Positions 35,381 to 48,446 of a stretch of DNA of 64,000 nt are shown piece by piece. The DNA comes from Augochlora pura (taxonomy: Eukaryota; Arthropoda; Insecta; Hymenoptera; Halictidae). The translations under genes were made by a program, and so were the position numbers. The stretch is taken from the NCBI RefSeq assembly GCF_028453695.1, contig NC_135781.1, forward strand, positions 930,001-994,000, read 5' to 3'. Within the stretch, counting starts at the first letter, position 1. The number at the start of each line of letters is the position of its first letter. The notes beneath the pieces are model-generated. The model was not told where the DNA came from. It searched no databases and worked only from the letters and a program-made list of their open reading frames with translations.

Positions 35381-38300
35381 AGAAAGATAAGTGCTAACCA
35401 ACGCATCATGAAAGCAGGAATCGCCGTTTCGTCCTTAATTATTTCCTGATTGTCCTCGTTTAATTTCATCCCTAAATTTCGACTACAAAAATTCAAATTT
35501 TCCTTCGCTTTAATAAAAATAATTGGCAGCCATATTTATCAAATCCTACACGAAACATTGGTCACTCGTTTGACTCGTTATTATAGAGGTTAATGCAACG
35601 AAGATAGTCAGCGGAAAAAAGGTCAGTGTTGAGCGACGGGTGGCACCATAAATCGGCAGAAATTCGAAGTTATACGGTTCTCGGCCGAGAGAGAGAGAGA
35701 GAGAGAGAGAAAGAGATTCGTAACAAAGAATTACCGTCGTACTGGAACAAGGCTGTCGCGGCGGCGGACGCGAGGAGCATGGGGAGTTATATGGGGGAAC
35801 GCAGCCGTCCTCGGCGAACGCAGGTAAACGAATCCGATCGCCCTTTCCTCGCGGCTGTGCGCGGCGCGGCGGCGGCGCGGGGGACACGTGAACGTCATTT
35901 ATCTGTTCATTGTCATTCCCGGCGGATGAATGGCCGCATATTTTCCTCGCGAACCCGTTCCCATCCATCCCCGCGGTACGTAGCCGAGGAAAACGTGTAT
36001 CGCATGGGGAACAACGGCTTCCATGTATCATACATATGGTACACGCCGAGCAGTGTTCGAGGGGGCTTCGGGGATATATCGGCTGGTTGTTCGACGGCAT
36101 TGTATGAGTTGTTTCACGCGCTCGAGGACCGTTTTTGATCGACCGAAAGCAAATCTCTCTCGCTCCTTCTCTCTTCTATGTGCGTGTATTTCTGTGTGCG
36201 AGAGCGCTTCGTTGGGCGACGCGGCGCGCAAAAAACGGAGGATGGAGAGACCGAACAAGTGGGGGGTAGAGAGATTGAGAGAGAGAGAGATTGAGAGAGA
36301 GAGAGAGAGAGAGAGACGCGTCGGTTCAGACCTTGTTCACGTGTCGGGGCCATCGGAAAGTTCCGAGATCTCGTTCCCGAGGCGTTTCATTTGAATGCGG
36401 ATCGCGGCACGTCGAAAACTGCTCGGCTCTTCGGAACTACGATGATTGATACATTGAAAGCTGAAACACGCCCGGCGGGGGCTGACACCTTGTCGAGGCT
36501 TTCGGGCAATCGGCTGTCGTCCATGGTGATGATGCAGACTGTTTTACGTGGGATTTTTTATTATTGTTATCGTCATTGCAGACTTCCTGTGCGAAGCACG
36601 CACGTCATACAATTTTTGAACAATTGTCATCCGAAAAATAGCAACGGTATTGGTGCGCAAAAATTTCAGAATATAATTTGAAGATTTTAGATTTTTGTTT
36701 CTTTCATTAGAATTCGATATCTAATTTCCGAGTACATTTTTAATTAATCATAATTTTCTCTCTTTTCTATTTTCTTTATTCCTTTTTTAATTTGCCACTT
36801 GTGCTTTAATTTGCTAATTTCACCTTTTCGAAAAATAAAATGGTGGTCACTTTTGACGCAAGGAGTGAAAATGACGGGGGTTGAAAATAACAAAAATTGA
36901 AAATACCAAGAATTGCAAATAATAAGGGTTGGTCCAACAATCATCGAAGCAGACAATAAACATAAATTTCTCTTCTAAGAAACGATCACGATGGAGAACG
37001 TTCTAATTATCGTGGCCGCGAAGGCGCTGGGTGAGTGGAGGGGAGTGAGGGCAGGGTGTTAAGCACCGGGCAATTTTTCATTTCGTATAATCGGTTCTCC
37101 AGAATTTCGTGGGCCGGTAGATAAATTGTCTAATTGGCAGTGGTCTCGCCCGTAACGTTTACTGCGCGGGCAGTAACGAAACCCGTTCCGCTTAATTGAA
37201 GAACATGGGATCCTTCTACGTTTTAGTTTGCCGGTCACGGGAGACGGTATGGCGGTAACAAAACTTGGGACAATGAGCCAGTTTAGCGTGTCCCATTATC
37301 GTCGATGGTTCTTTCTACGGGGACCCCCGTTTTGGAACAGCCCCCGTGAAATAAGCAAATCATTCTTTATTGAAATCGCTTCGAACGGGGTTCGCGTTCC
37401 ACGCGAAACTAAATTAGTTTACTTTGGTGGAAATTGGAGGGATGGGGTGGAATTCTATGGACGTTCTTCGTGGCTGTGAATCTCGCAATTTATATTTATC
37501 TTGCAATCTATTTTTGTATAGATTTCTTTTTAAAATATATTTATTTAGATTTAGATTTATTTTGATTTTGATTTTATATTTATTCTGATATATCGTATTG
37601 AGATATTGCAATATCTATATGGATTTCTGTTTTACTATATTTACTTAGCTTTGTATCTACTTTACTGAGATTTATTTATTCCGATTTATCATACTTAGAT
37701 ATCAAAATACCTCTACATTCATACAGGCTTCTTTTCTATTATATTTATTTTCATTTATATCTACTTTATTTAATTTCTTTCGATAATTAATACAAAATTC
37801 GGTGAAAATAATATTTCATCCCTTTCAAGATCCAAATAGATAATTATTGGATAAATAGAACATTAAATGCCTCGCCATTTAAATAACATTATTTAACCAT
37901 ATCTCGGTATCGCATTATAGCAGTTGTTTGTTTAACGTTCACGCGGCCGACGCAAAGTTTCGCAGAAAAACGAATGTGTGTCACGAGCGAATTTCCAATG
38001 TGTTCCTCGGATGCTGATCGACCGTTTCCTGTTGCATTATGTAAAAAATTCTCTTTGTCGATACTTCCCGGTATTTGTGGTGTTGCACATATGTAATACA
38101 CGACAGTCGTATACTATAGACACACGCACACGGTTCTTGATTGAACCGGTTGTACGCGGACCGCAGAGGCGCGCGATTAACCGGTTAGCAACCGATTGTT
38201 CAGTTAGCACTCGGGCCGCCGCAGGTAACATTGTTACGGTTAACCGAATGCCCCCCCACGCATTACCGTTAACCGGATAATGCTATTTAACGAGTTACGC

Positions 38301-41112
38301 TGATTTTTCGTCGGCCGCTGCCAAGTGTAATTCGATCTTCGGCCGGCGACTCGGTTTTGGATTCGCTCTTAGAACAAGCCAGGTTTCAACGTCAAATTCG
38401 ACCTTTTCACGGTTGGGATCACGTTGGTATCGTGGTCGATTATTATAGCAAAAATTTGGTTTTGTTACTTGTTATCGGTGATAATATTTTTTAGGTTAGG
38501 GAGGACATTTATTATGGCTAGAGATTTTTAATTACCGACAGGATAACAATAAATAATAAAACTAGCCTCTCTACTAGAAATTCACAATTTATTCTGACTA
38601 TAAATTTCCATCACGCGACTTTTAACTATACGTTAAAAAGATTAATATTTACATTAATATAATCGACGCGCCTTTTAAACAAATTCCAGCAACTAACTAT
38701 AGCTGGAAAATAAAGAAACATTTCTCGTCACTGTCAAATACCTCCCGTTAAAATTTGTACCTCATTTGCCGACCGATAAGAACAAACTATTATCCGCTTT
38801 GAAAAAACGACTTTGAAAAATTGTTATCGTTTACGTTCGACCGTCGGGAAACGAGAGAGCCAGTGTTTGCTAGAAGCGGCTCGGCTCATGAATAAGCGAT
38901 GTTAGACCGATCAAAGCTCTTGCTCGGCAAGCAGCAGCAGCGGCGGCGGCGGCGAACGGCTTTGGGAAGTTCTTCGCCGTTCGAATATTAAACCGAGTTA
39001 CCGTATTTCGCGCCCGGTAAATAGGAGGTAATCGAAATGTTCTACTCCCCGTGATCCCCTCTAATCTCCTTACCCGCGTTTAATCGGTTAGCACTGTTAC
39101 GCGAATTTTCGGATACGCTGTTTGCCCGCGTCGCCGCCATTAAGCCAGCTCCGCGCTGCCGCGGAGATTCGCGCGCAATGTACGAAATCGTTAACAGTTT
39201 CTTCAAAAGGATGATTGACGCCTTATCGCGGGATCGCTGATAAAATTCTGCCCGAGAGGCGCGTGGTCTGCCGAGATCTTCGATTATGCAATTACATTGT
39301 ACAGTGACTGATAAAACACACCAGCGATAAGGAACGGTTCTGATACAGGGGGTGTATAGTTTTTGGGGTTAGGGTTAAGTTTAAGTTAGTTCGACTAGTT
39401 TACTGGATAATACAAATTATTTTTTAAAATTATGATGGAAGAATGTAGAAAATTGTTCGGAAATTCATTTTTATCTGCGTCCATAAAGTAAATTTGACAA
39501 ATTTATTTCAGGTAGATTTCGGTGACTTATTTGTAACATATATGACAATTGGATTACCGGACGAATAATTGTTAATTTTATTATTTATATTTTATATTTA
39601 TACCATACAATTTTGTCGCTCATCAAGTGAATTCATTAGCCGATTAAAAAGCGGTACATTTTTCCGTTATATAATAAAAACAATCACCGAAAGTTGGAGC
39701 AAAGCGAACGAAAATTTCGCGATCCGATTCGCGTTTTTCGTTCACAATGTGTATCTTGTTGTTAAGACGTTCCGCGGAGACGTCTAATTGGTTAATTATC
39801 TCGGAGTTCATGGCGGACCGGTCAATAAAATTCCAGTGCAAGCGCACTGTTCGCACACATTATCGGCGCGGCGATTATTTTGAATCGGACCGCTTCCGCC
39901 GCAATATTTTCCGCGCGCGCAACAACGAGAACGATTCGTTCGCGGGCCGTGTCGCGAGAGATAGGCCGGACGCGGCACTCGTTCGCCGGGAAATTTATGT
40001 ATATCCCGTGTTTCGACGGCGATGCATCATCTCGGCTGCCGTGTGACAAGTAATTAAGCGGCTGTTTCGCTGGAAAATAACGCGATGGCGCGTCGCGAGC
40101 TCCTGGACCCGCTTTGATCGCGCGCGATCGCGCGTTTAATTTGATTTTTCAAACGGCCGCCGCGAAAGGAATATATTAATGGCGACGCGATTAGCTGCCT
40201 CCGACCGGCCGTAATCGATTCCTGGGTAGAATTCAACTTTGTCGCGGTCCTGGGAACCTACGGAAAACTGCGAGCACGTTGTATGTCCTGCGAAACAATT
40301 CTCTTGGGTGTATGGGGGTCCGGTTCGAAGAATTTGGAGACGTGGAAGGGGAAAGTTGAGTTTTCTGCATTGATTAGTATTTAATTTGTATTGATTTAGT
40401 ATGGTATATTTAATATTGAAGATGAAATATTCTGTAGTTTGTATTCAATAATCAGTATTCTGTATTCTATATTCTATAGACAGTATTTTATTTTCTAAAT
40501 TCTATAATCTGTATCCTATATTCAATAGTCAGTATTAAGTGTTCAATATTCAATATTTTATATTAACTATTCTACAGTCAATATTCAAGATTTCATATTC
40601 GATATCCGATTTCTTCGCTCATTTCATTGCTGATTTCTTTGCTCCTTCGCAAATCATTCTCACGTCGTGTCAATCATACATATTCCGACTCCCGACTTTT
40701 ACACTTTTCCAAATCGGTGTAAAGGTCATGAATATGCAAGCGTCGCGCAGTTGCGTAACCGGTCGGAGCGTCATCCATTAACAGACGTTTTGTTTGCCGC
40801 GACGAGGCTCGAGCCTCTCGCTCGCGTGTGTTTACACGAATTATCGTAATCTCGAGGTTAGATTCCCGATGATAGGAGCTGCGATTAAAACTGCAACTTC
40901 GGTCCGAGAATTCCGCGACTCCGTCTTACCATCGCGAGCTCGAACTCGTCTCGTAATAAAATAAATTATGTTTTTAATTTTCGAATATTCATTTCGTGAA
41001 TCATTATTGCTTGGAAGATGATTTCCAGTTGGCAATTCTTGCAGATTCATCAATTTTTCCATAATTGAATATTTTATAGGATATTTAAATTCTAGTTAAT
41101 TAATGACTCAGT
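35381..41112. other. Non-coding: GC-rich blocks and low-complexity DNA
   Basis: No credible exon found. 35600-36500 is GC-rich with two (GA)n runs (35687-35715 and 36268-36316); open frames on both strands follow these runs and are not persuasive. 37480-37880 is AT-rich low-complexity DNA. 38850-39010 includes a CAG/CGG triplet run near 38930-38954. 39830-40240 is CpG-rich. 40430-40600 is a degenerate ATTCAATATTC-like repeat. Confidence 0.5.
36268..36316. repeat. (GA)n microsatellite, interrupted
   Basis: GA runs separated by two TT interruptions. A second run of about 28 bases lies at 35687-35715. Confidence 0.92.
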
Positions 41113-41359
41113 TTAACTCGTTGAACTCGAAGCCATTCTACCTTGATTCTATCTTTCTGTTAGCTATAGTATTTCCATTTTATGTGACTTATCGCATTTT
41201 CTAGATATGAATGTGAGTCATATGGCTGACAAAGCAGTTGCATTTTTAATGGTCTTCTTTTGAACACTGATAACTGTAATTATTCACGAATTATTTTGAG
41301 ACATGACAGAACAATTTTCAGTGATGTCTTGGAGTCACCAGTCGAGTGCAAAGGGTTAT
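41113..41359. mobile_element. TTAA MITE, family A, degenerate but full length
   Basis: About 247 bp. The left B-end is TTAACTCGTTGAACTCGAAG, worn relative to CCCTTTGCGCTC. Inside it GTATTTCCATTTTATGTGAC matches the B-end of 30685-30949. The right A-end is GTCGAGTGCAAAGGGTTAT, with GATGTCTTGGAGTCACCAG just inside. The right target site is mutated to TTAT. Confidence 0.7.
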
Positions 41360-43160
41360 GTTCAAATTTCAAAATTTCAAAATTTCTCTTAAATTTTCAA
41401 CATTTCTCTTAAAATCGTTAATTAATTTACACCTAGTTATCGACACTGGTCAATAACGCGGAAAAACCGCGCAAGAATGGAAGGTTAAACAAATTCACGA
41501 GCGTCGCGGCGTTAAGCCTTACGGAATGCCGGTGAATTAACTTTATTGAGGTCAGTTGCGAAAGACTTCCCTCAACGACGCGTCAGATCGAGCGAAAAAA
41601 TATTAAAAAAAGGCGTCGCGTCATCCGAAAATTCGCTAATCCCGCAATCGTGGTGAGAGTCGGCGGCACGTGGTCCCGCGCGCGAGAACTCGGCGTGCCC
41701 GAAGTTTAAACGCGTGATACATTTTCGGCGACGGGGAGTAGGAGAAGAAGAGAGGACTTCGTTATCTCGACGGGAGACGGAGCGGGGCCGTCGTTTAGCG
41801 GTAATTGGAACTTACGAGGCGTTGGTCGTAAATTAAAAGGCTCGCGACGAAGAACAAACTGCCTGTCATTTTCGCGACGAGCAATAAAGGCCGTTAACCA
41901 TTAAGGAGCGGCGAGGATGCGACGCGAATCTTTCTGCGAGCCGGAGTCGAAGCCACGACGCGGCGCGTTATTGTTAACTGTAATAACCGAACTACGGGTC
42001 TTTGTGCGAAATCAAATTTCTTGATTAACTTATTTTTATTTCTTTTTCATTTATTTTATATTAATTTACTTATCTACTGGCAAATGGCCCTTGGAACTCG
42101 TATAACAAAAAGTAAAAAAAAGGGATAAGACTAAAAGTAAAATTAAAAAGTATATATAATAATAAAATTAAAAAAGTAAACGTAAAAGTATTAAAAGCGT
42201 AAATCAAGCCGCAAAAAAAGACGACCGCTGCTCCGCAAAAGCATACTTAAAAAATGAGTAGACTCTGTTCAAATAATTTACGAAACACGCTCGGGATATA
42301 TTTGTTCGATTCGTAGGTGGTGGGATCTCGAATATCGCGAACTAATTTTCAGTTTGATTCCCATTTAATTCCGGTCCCCCGTAAATTAGTTCACGTTGCG
42401 CAGCGACACGCAATCTGGTTATTAATCACGATTCGGCAAACGACTCGCGCCGATTCTAAATTGAATGCTGGATATACAGATACTATAGATAGCTGGCCCG
42501 ATAGCGGCCGTGTATGTACAAGGTTTTCCAGTAAGGGAGGGTCGATTTTGAAATGGAATAAAATGGGCTGTGTACGAGATATTAACGAATTTTCTTTTTT
42601 ATTTGAAAGGCCCGTGTATGCGATTATATATGGAATATGACATCGTTTCGAAAACCCTATACATATTTTGTTCCAGTACTTCGAGTCCTGTGTGTTTCCG
42701 CACGGACGATCGCAGCTGTTTTTATCGAAGATTTTATGATCCGCCCAGAGTCACGTTTCTAACCCGGCGCATTCGACGCGAGACGAGTCAAGGATGACCT
42801 AAACGACTCGCGGGCGCGCGCGCGCGCACGGTGTAACATTTCGATTAACTGGAACTGGTGATGACTCGCTATTCCATTTCGGGCGAACAACGCGTCCGTT
42901 TCAGTCGTTTCCTGCGATACAATATCGCCCAGTGTATAATTCAGAGCGTGCACGATGATAGAAACTTTATTATAGAACGACCGAATCAATATTAAATTAC
43001 GGGGACCTCGCGGCATGCCATTTCATAAACTGAAACTAAAATCAAGTCGCGATCAGCTTCTCCATTAGAAAACGTGCTTCCCGGCCTTCGATTTAATTAA
43101 CGATATATTAATCCGTTTATCTAAACTGAACGCGAATATTGAAGAAAGTCAATTGTATTA

Positions 43161-43365
43161 ACTATAGTTGGTTGCTCTGAAAATCGTCCTGAATTATACT
43201 CCTCCCAGTTTTCTTTATAGGACATCTTTTGTAATTGAATAACTGTTATAACTGGTACGGTGATATTAAATTATATTAAACTAATTATGTTATATTTGCG
43301 AATATTACAGAAAGTAAATTTTATTAAATAAAGTTGGTTGTTCTGAAAATCGTCCAGAATTAGTT
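43161..43365. repeat. Direct duplication of about 33 bp, 172 bases apart
   Basis: AGTTGGTTGCTCTGAAAATC near 43165 recurs as AGTTGGTTGTTCTGAAAATC near 43337, each followed by GTCC(T/A)GAATTA. Looser similarity (CAGAAAGTAAATT against GAAGAAAGTCAATT) extends to the left. The right copy leads to the MITE end at 43449. Confidence 0.7.
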
Positions 43366-43389
43366 TTGTTCATAAGTTTTGTATAGATA

Positions 43390-43452
43390 CCGTAGGTCAT
43401 CCAAAACAGTTCTAGACATGGAATTAAAATAACGCGGAGTGCAAAGGGTTAA
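43390..43452. mobile_element. Solo TTAA MITE end, family F
   Basis: ACGCGGAGTGCAAAGGGTTAA, with TTAA at 43449-43452. Reversed, it begins CCCTTTGCACTCCGCG, identical over 16 bases to the left end of the element at 60921. No opposite end is recognised; the duplication at 43161/43333 may belong to its interior. Confidence 0.45.
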
Positions 43453-44526
43453 CGATTCCTCGGGTTCGAGAAAAATGCACGATGCATCCATCAACCGCAG
43501 ATTGCAACGCGTGCCGCGGGTGCGTTCCGCTCCGAGAGCTCGCCGGCGATTTCCGCCCCGAGGAATCGCGTATCGATTCAACAAGCCCTTCGCGGACCTC
43601 TCGCGAGAACTCTATCGATTTCCCGTTCGCCGGTTACCTAAATGCCGGGGTGGGAGCGCGCGCGCCGTCGCCGACGTTTCGATAAGCGCCTTCCCCGAAA
43701 GGGTCCCATCAATTTTTGCGGATTAAGCGGCGTTAAAATGAAACCTGTCACCCATCCTGTCCGGTTTTGCGTCATTCCGACGTTGACGGCCGATCCTCCC
43801 ACCCTACCCCCTGAACTAATTGCTCGCGTCTCTCTTCACGCGATTTTTAGCTCCGTTACGCTCGAATCCGCGTACTCTCTGGCAACACACACACAGTTCC
43901 GTCGACGCTGTCCAAACTCGAGCGAGCCGGACGATCCGTTTCACACGGAATTTTCCCTGCGGTCCACGTAATAACGCGTTTTAACAGTTTCGCGGTGTCC
44001 TGATAACGTTCGCATTTTAGAAATTCTTCCGTTAGTTTTATATACCCTCCATAAATATAAAGGGTGTCACCTTCAACGCGAGATACGATTTTCCACCGAC
44101 AGTGACTAGTTAAAAATATTATGCAAACACGTCCGGCCAATTCGTCCCAAAATCCTCCACGATATAGCAGAAAGAAAACATACGTCTCTGTTTACAAAAG
44201 CCAAGGTAACCTTGATTTCGCCGCGACCGCAAGCTGTTCTCGAAAATTGTTTGACATCTATTGTGTGCCCTCCGTGGTCTGCAACTTTCGTTCGAAACTT
44301 TCTTTCGCTGGACGACAGATCGAAAAAGAACTAACACGCCCTGTGTACTGTTACACGCTACCCGAAACAATTTCCGTGAGTCACCGACTAGGCTGAGCTG
44401 TATGTCATTTTTGTCAAAATACTGCGACACCGAAAACATGGATCACACTTTGCCTTCTCTCGGCATAGAAAATGCATCGAATCTAGATAACCAAAGTTCG
44501 ATGATTCTTATTACGGGGAGGGGGCC

Positions 44527-44548
44527 GGGGGGGGGGGGGGGTATAAAA
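44527..44548 (+). promoter_or_regulatory. Poly-G run followed by a TATA-like box
   Basis: About 15 G residues are followed directly by GTATAAAAATGC. A TATA-type core promoter is possible, but no initiator or coding exon supports it. The minus-strand frame across the run encodes only a proline stretch. Confidence 0.2.
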
Positions 44549-45762
44549 ATGCATTCTTCGCTGCACTCGATGCTCATTTTTGAAGTTTGATGTATATAAT
44601 AAAATTCTTGGTAAAACTTTGGTAAAACTCCGTTCGTGGTTTCTTCCATTTGAAAACTCTAATCGTCCAGCGAAGAAGATTACGGAGTCTTGATAGATCC
44701 TCTTCCTTCTCCTCGCGGCATAACAAGTACAGTACCTCGGCGAAGATTATTCAGTCGAGGCGGCTCCGCACCGCCAGCAGAATTTCTGTCCAGTTCGATT
44801 CCAGCAGTCGCGGTAGCCATCCTAGATTCCGGAGAACTCGGTTTCCACGAAGGTCGTATTAAGTGGATTTATAGCGGCCAGATGGGAGCAATTAGATAAA
44901 ACAATCTCGTCGCGTTCGACGTACAAGGTCGCGTGCAACTGCGGCAGATGGGGATCAGCTGAAAAGTCGACTGGCTCGCGACTGGTCGACATGAACGAGA
45001 TAATGGTCGCCCGAAAAATAAATAGACTGAAAAGTTTATTTATTTAGTTTTAGAAGAGTTTTAAAAGAGTTTTAAAGTAGACGTAAAAGTACCTCAGGCA
45101 CGCATATTAAATACTGTCATTGGAACGAAATAACTCTGCTCCTTCGTCGAAGACAGTTCTCATTCATTTCTCACCCCTTTTTAGCCGTTCTGTTTGCCAT
45201 AGGTGGAGTATCTAATCAAATAGACCGTATAAATTGAATAGTATAATATTGAATGTTAATACAGTCTTACCTTCAAAGAGCAATATATCAACTGCGACAA
45301 ATGAATTCACACTAAAATTGTTTTTATATCTATGTAGACTAGGAAGAAGCCTTTTTAAAGATCATTTGAATAGCTCTTGCGCCCTTCGAAGCAAAATTTT
45401 AATAATATTTTTAAAATATACTTGATATACCATTTCTTCAACTGTGATGTACTAAATAAAATTGAAATAAATGGAATAGATATATAAAAAAATAACTAAA
45501 ATAGATAGTATAGATATATCAAAGATAAATAGTATAAATATGAAAAATAAATGAAATAAATTTACGTATGGCTAATTAAAAATTAAACCTCCTGTTGTAA
45601 AATTCAAAGACAGTGGTAAATCGAGGGATTTTGTTGAAATCGACTAGAACGTTCTCGACGATTTTTGGCGCATCGATCCTGGAGAGTTTGCCGTGTCCTA
45701 ATCGCGTCGGCCTAGTGCACGCGGAAGGGCAGAGCCCAGTCTTATTAGCATGCCGTGTACAA

Positions 45763-45789
45763 GTGTGTGTGTGTGTGTGTGTGTGTGTA
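45763..45789. repeat. (GT)n microsatellite
   Basis: About 13 GT units within a GC-rich segment (45640-45960) whose open frames carry the repeat as a Cys-Val run. Confidence 0.95.
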
Positions 45790-46523
45790 TACACGTCGGC
45801 GACCAGAAAACAGCCGGTGAAAGTCATCGGGCGGTGTAGTCGCGTCGGTGCTTTCGAGCGATTCGTTTCTTGCCTGAAATCCTCGCGGCCTATCGATCCC
45901 CCACAGGATTCGGCTCCCTCGGCCATCGAGCGACCGACCGGTGTTCGTGCTCTTCGAGGTGTGTTCTTTTTTTACTTGTTTCGAACTTTCCGTCGTTCGC
46001 AACCGTCGCCCTCTCGTTTTCTTATATTTTTTCTCTCTTTTTCTCTGTCTTCGATCCTGTTCTTTAATTCTTTAATTTTTGTAAGCTGAAAAATAACGCA
46101 CACCATGGACTAATATTACCATAAAACCTTGCTATGATTGTACAAACGAAATACATAGACAGTTTTAATATTATACAGATATCAGTATTATTGATAAAAG
46201 TGTTATTATTATTTATATCGCGTTGAAGAAGCGTCAGAGCAGTTTCAGTGAACAGGCTAAGTGTTTGGAACAAGTGGCAAGTGTTCGCGGAAGGTGGATC
46301 GATGTCGTCTTGCCCGTCGCTGGCTTGCCAACTATGTTGCTCTCTTTGTAGTTTGTAAAGGAGCAGAGTTGCGACGAGATGGTGTGTTTTGCACAGTCGG
46401 TGCTAAAGTGATTAAGACGAGAGGAGAATGTTAAATACAGTGGAAGGGAGAAGATACAATTCACTCCGTTTTGAAGAGTGAAACATTCCGAATGAATTTG
46501 AAGAAGTTTTCTTCATTGATTAA

Positions 46524-46753
46524 AAGTTACCTTTTGACGCAAGTAGTATATATTTATTTTCAGAAATTTGCACACTGTAGCAGACCATGTTAGGTGATTG
46601 TATCATCTTTCCGACGGAACACGCAGTCCGACGGCATTTTACAAAATCTTTAGCTTAAAACCGGATGGCTCTACGTCATCTGAATTATTTCTAAAAATGG
46701 AATAGCAATTTTTAGCTGCGCCTTGCAGTTGTCATTCGACTGCAAAGGGTTAA
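46524..46753. mobile_element. TTAA MITE, family A, left end uncertain
   Basis: The A-end is clear: TTCGACTGCAAAGGGTTAA with TTAA at 46750-46753. Reversed, it continues GACAACTGCAAGGCGCAGC and AAAAATTGCTAT, matching the family. The left end is placed near TTACCTTTTGACGC by length alone. Confidence 0.5.
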
Positions 46754-47599
46754 TATTAAAACGAAATAAAATTCCACTCCTCTGTTATCAGCAGTTAAAC
46801 ATTGAGACAGAGGTTGCCATAAATCTTGTTTCTCGTCCAAGAATTGATTAGCGACAAATAGGTACTAATCGACGCAGCTGCGGAAGAAATCGTAGTGCAA
46901 CGGGTTAAACTGCGGATACTCCCGCATTTATGGCATGCGCAGCGCTGGCGACAGTCATGGAAACGTGTCACGTGCTTTACCGAGAAATAACACTATTTTT
47001 GTTCGACTTTTGCAACGATTCCTGCAACGAAGCCGATATTTAGAAAACAACGAGCGTGTATATGAATACCCGTAAAAATCTGCGGTCCAATTATAGTCGA
47101 GAACGAGACTATACAGGGCGCAGTTCACCTGTGCCAATAGTCACTAAAAACAAAGTTGAATCACAGCCCACCACCGCCATATTGGCACCGCGGGTAATCG
47201 GAAAACGTTTCTCAACTTTTCGATTGCAAAATGATTTCCAAACGCGGTCGACGAATCCGATGATTATCTTTTCAGGAATTACTGCATCGTCGGACGATCG
47301 ACTCTTTACAGTCGGCGCCATTTTAATTCGAAATCAAGAGTAGTATAATAAGGTCAGTGAACTCGTTTCTTGATCAGGTATAGCGCTACGAAGTGAAAAA
47401 TACACGATACTGTTTGAACAAATTTCAATAATTATTTTCGATCTTTCAATAATTATTTTTAAACACGATTCAACAATTTTTAATGGTATCTCATTGGAAT
47501 TAATTTCGTCGAACCAACAGTATAATATAATTGCACATAATATACTCAATAAAATAGGAAAAACAACGTTATTAATTCTTTTAAAAATTTCAAAATATG

Positions 47600-47681
47600 C
47601 AAAGCAATAACATATTTTAATTCCATTTAAAAATAGTAAGTTTTGGTGACTGAGAGTAGACGTATGATCGCAAAGGGTTAA
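47600..47681. mobile_element. Solo TTAA MITE end
   Basis: GATCGCAAAGGGTTAA with TTAA at 47678-47681. The inner sequence (TTTTGGTGACTGAGAG) resembles family A only loosely, and the left boundary at 47600 is nominal. Confidence 0.35.
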
Positions 47682-48202
47682 CAGCTAGGATTCGCCGACA
47701 CCTGGCATCGATCATTCCCCGTATGCGTCATTCAGCTTCGCGGCGAACGGTGTAGAGCATACTGGAATCATTGTGAAATCATATGCCGTCTGTGCACGTT
47801 TTCGTGAAGCGAATCGATGGCGAGCCTCGGGAACCTTGATCTTATCAGGAAGCCGACGCGTATCGGGCGTATAAAGATAAAGCGTGCGATCGGCACGCCG
47901 GCGGTTCTCGATAAAAATAGCACGCTCTAGGTAGCTACGTACGTGGAATTTCGCGTGTAACGTAATCCGCGCCGTCGGATAATATATCCGGTTTTCAAGG
48001 GAAACGGCACGCGGCCGCGTCGCCGATTTCGAACGGCGAATTTCTGCGGAAACGAAGTCGAACCGAATCAACGCGGCGAACTGTTTTCTTTGCCAAAGTA
48101 TTTCTAATGGAAATTCGTACGATAAGCTCAATATCTGGACTATAATATAACAGTATTTCTTGCTATATTTATCAAACAGAAGCTGATTAGAAATCCACGT
48201 TT

Positions 48203-48446
48203 TTAAACCTTTGTTCTTGGATCTTATTTAGCTGTAAATATAAAGAAATCTTTCTGGATTAAAGTATTTTTATTTTACGCGACAAGGTGTATTTTATGCA
48301 GATGAAATTCATTCTTGTGATATGTATTAACAGTTTTATTTTTTGTATTTTTTTTAGATATGAACTTTGTTGGTATAAAAATTATATTGGAACGTGATAG
48401 AACAATTTTAGCGGTGTGTAAAAGTTACTGGTCGAGATGTAGTTAA
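48203..48446. mobile_element. TTAA MITE, family A, degenerate but full length
   Basis: 244 bp. The left B-end is TTAAACCTTTGTTCTTGG; the right A-end is ACTGGTCGAGATGTAGTTAA. Just inside the right end, TTGGAACGTGATAGAACAAT and GCGGTGTGTAAAAGTTACTG match the A-end blocks of the copies at 41113 and 63629. The terminal CAAAGGG motif has been lost, yet both TTAA sites remain. Confidence 0.7.

Larger units (their letters stand above)
41360..48202. other. Non-coding between full-length family A copies
   Basis: No credible exon found. CpG-rich DNA at 41470-41990 and 43460-43960; a CGCG run at 42811-42828; a direct duplication at 43161/43333; MITE ends at 43449, 46750 and 47678; a poly-G run with an adjacent TATA-like box at 44527; (GT)n at 45763. 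42000-42200 and 45400-45600 are AT-rich. CCGCCATATTGG at 47174 and GGCGCCATTTT at 47314 are further Pho/YY1-like cores. An open minus-strand frame of 70 codons (47109-47321) remains unassigned. Confidence 0.45.

Noticed and set aside
35546..36138. 170-184-codon frames on both strands
   Set aside because: They include translated (GA)n runs and have no domain; composition artefact.
47109..47321. 70-codon minus-strand frame with a good start context and a CAG/GTGAAC donor
   Set aside because: No recognisable family and no neighbouring exon; kept only as an unassigned frame.
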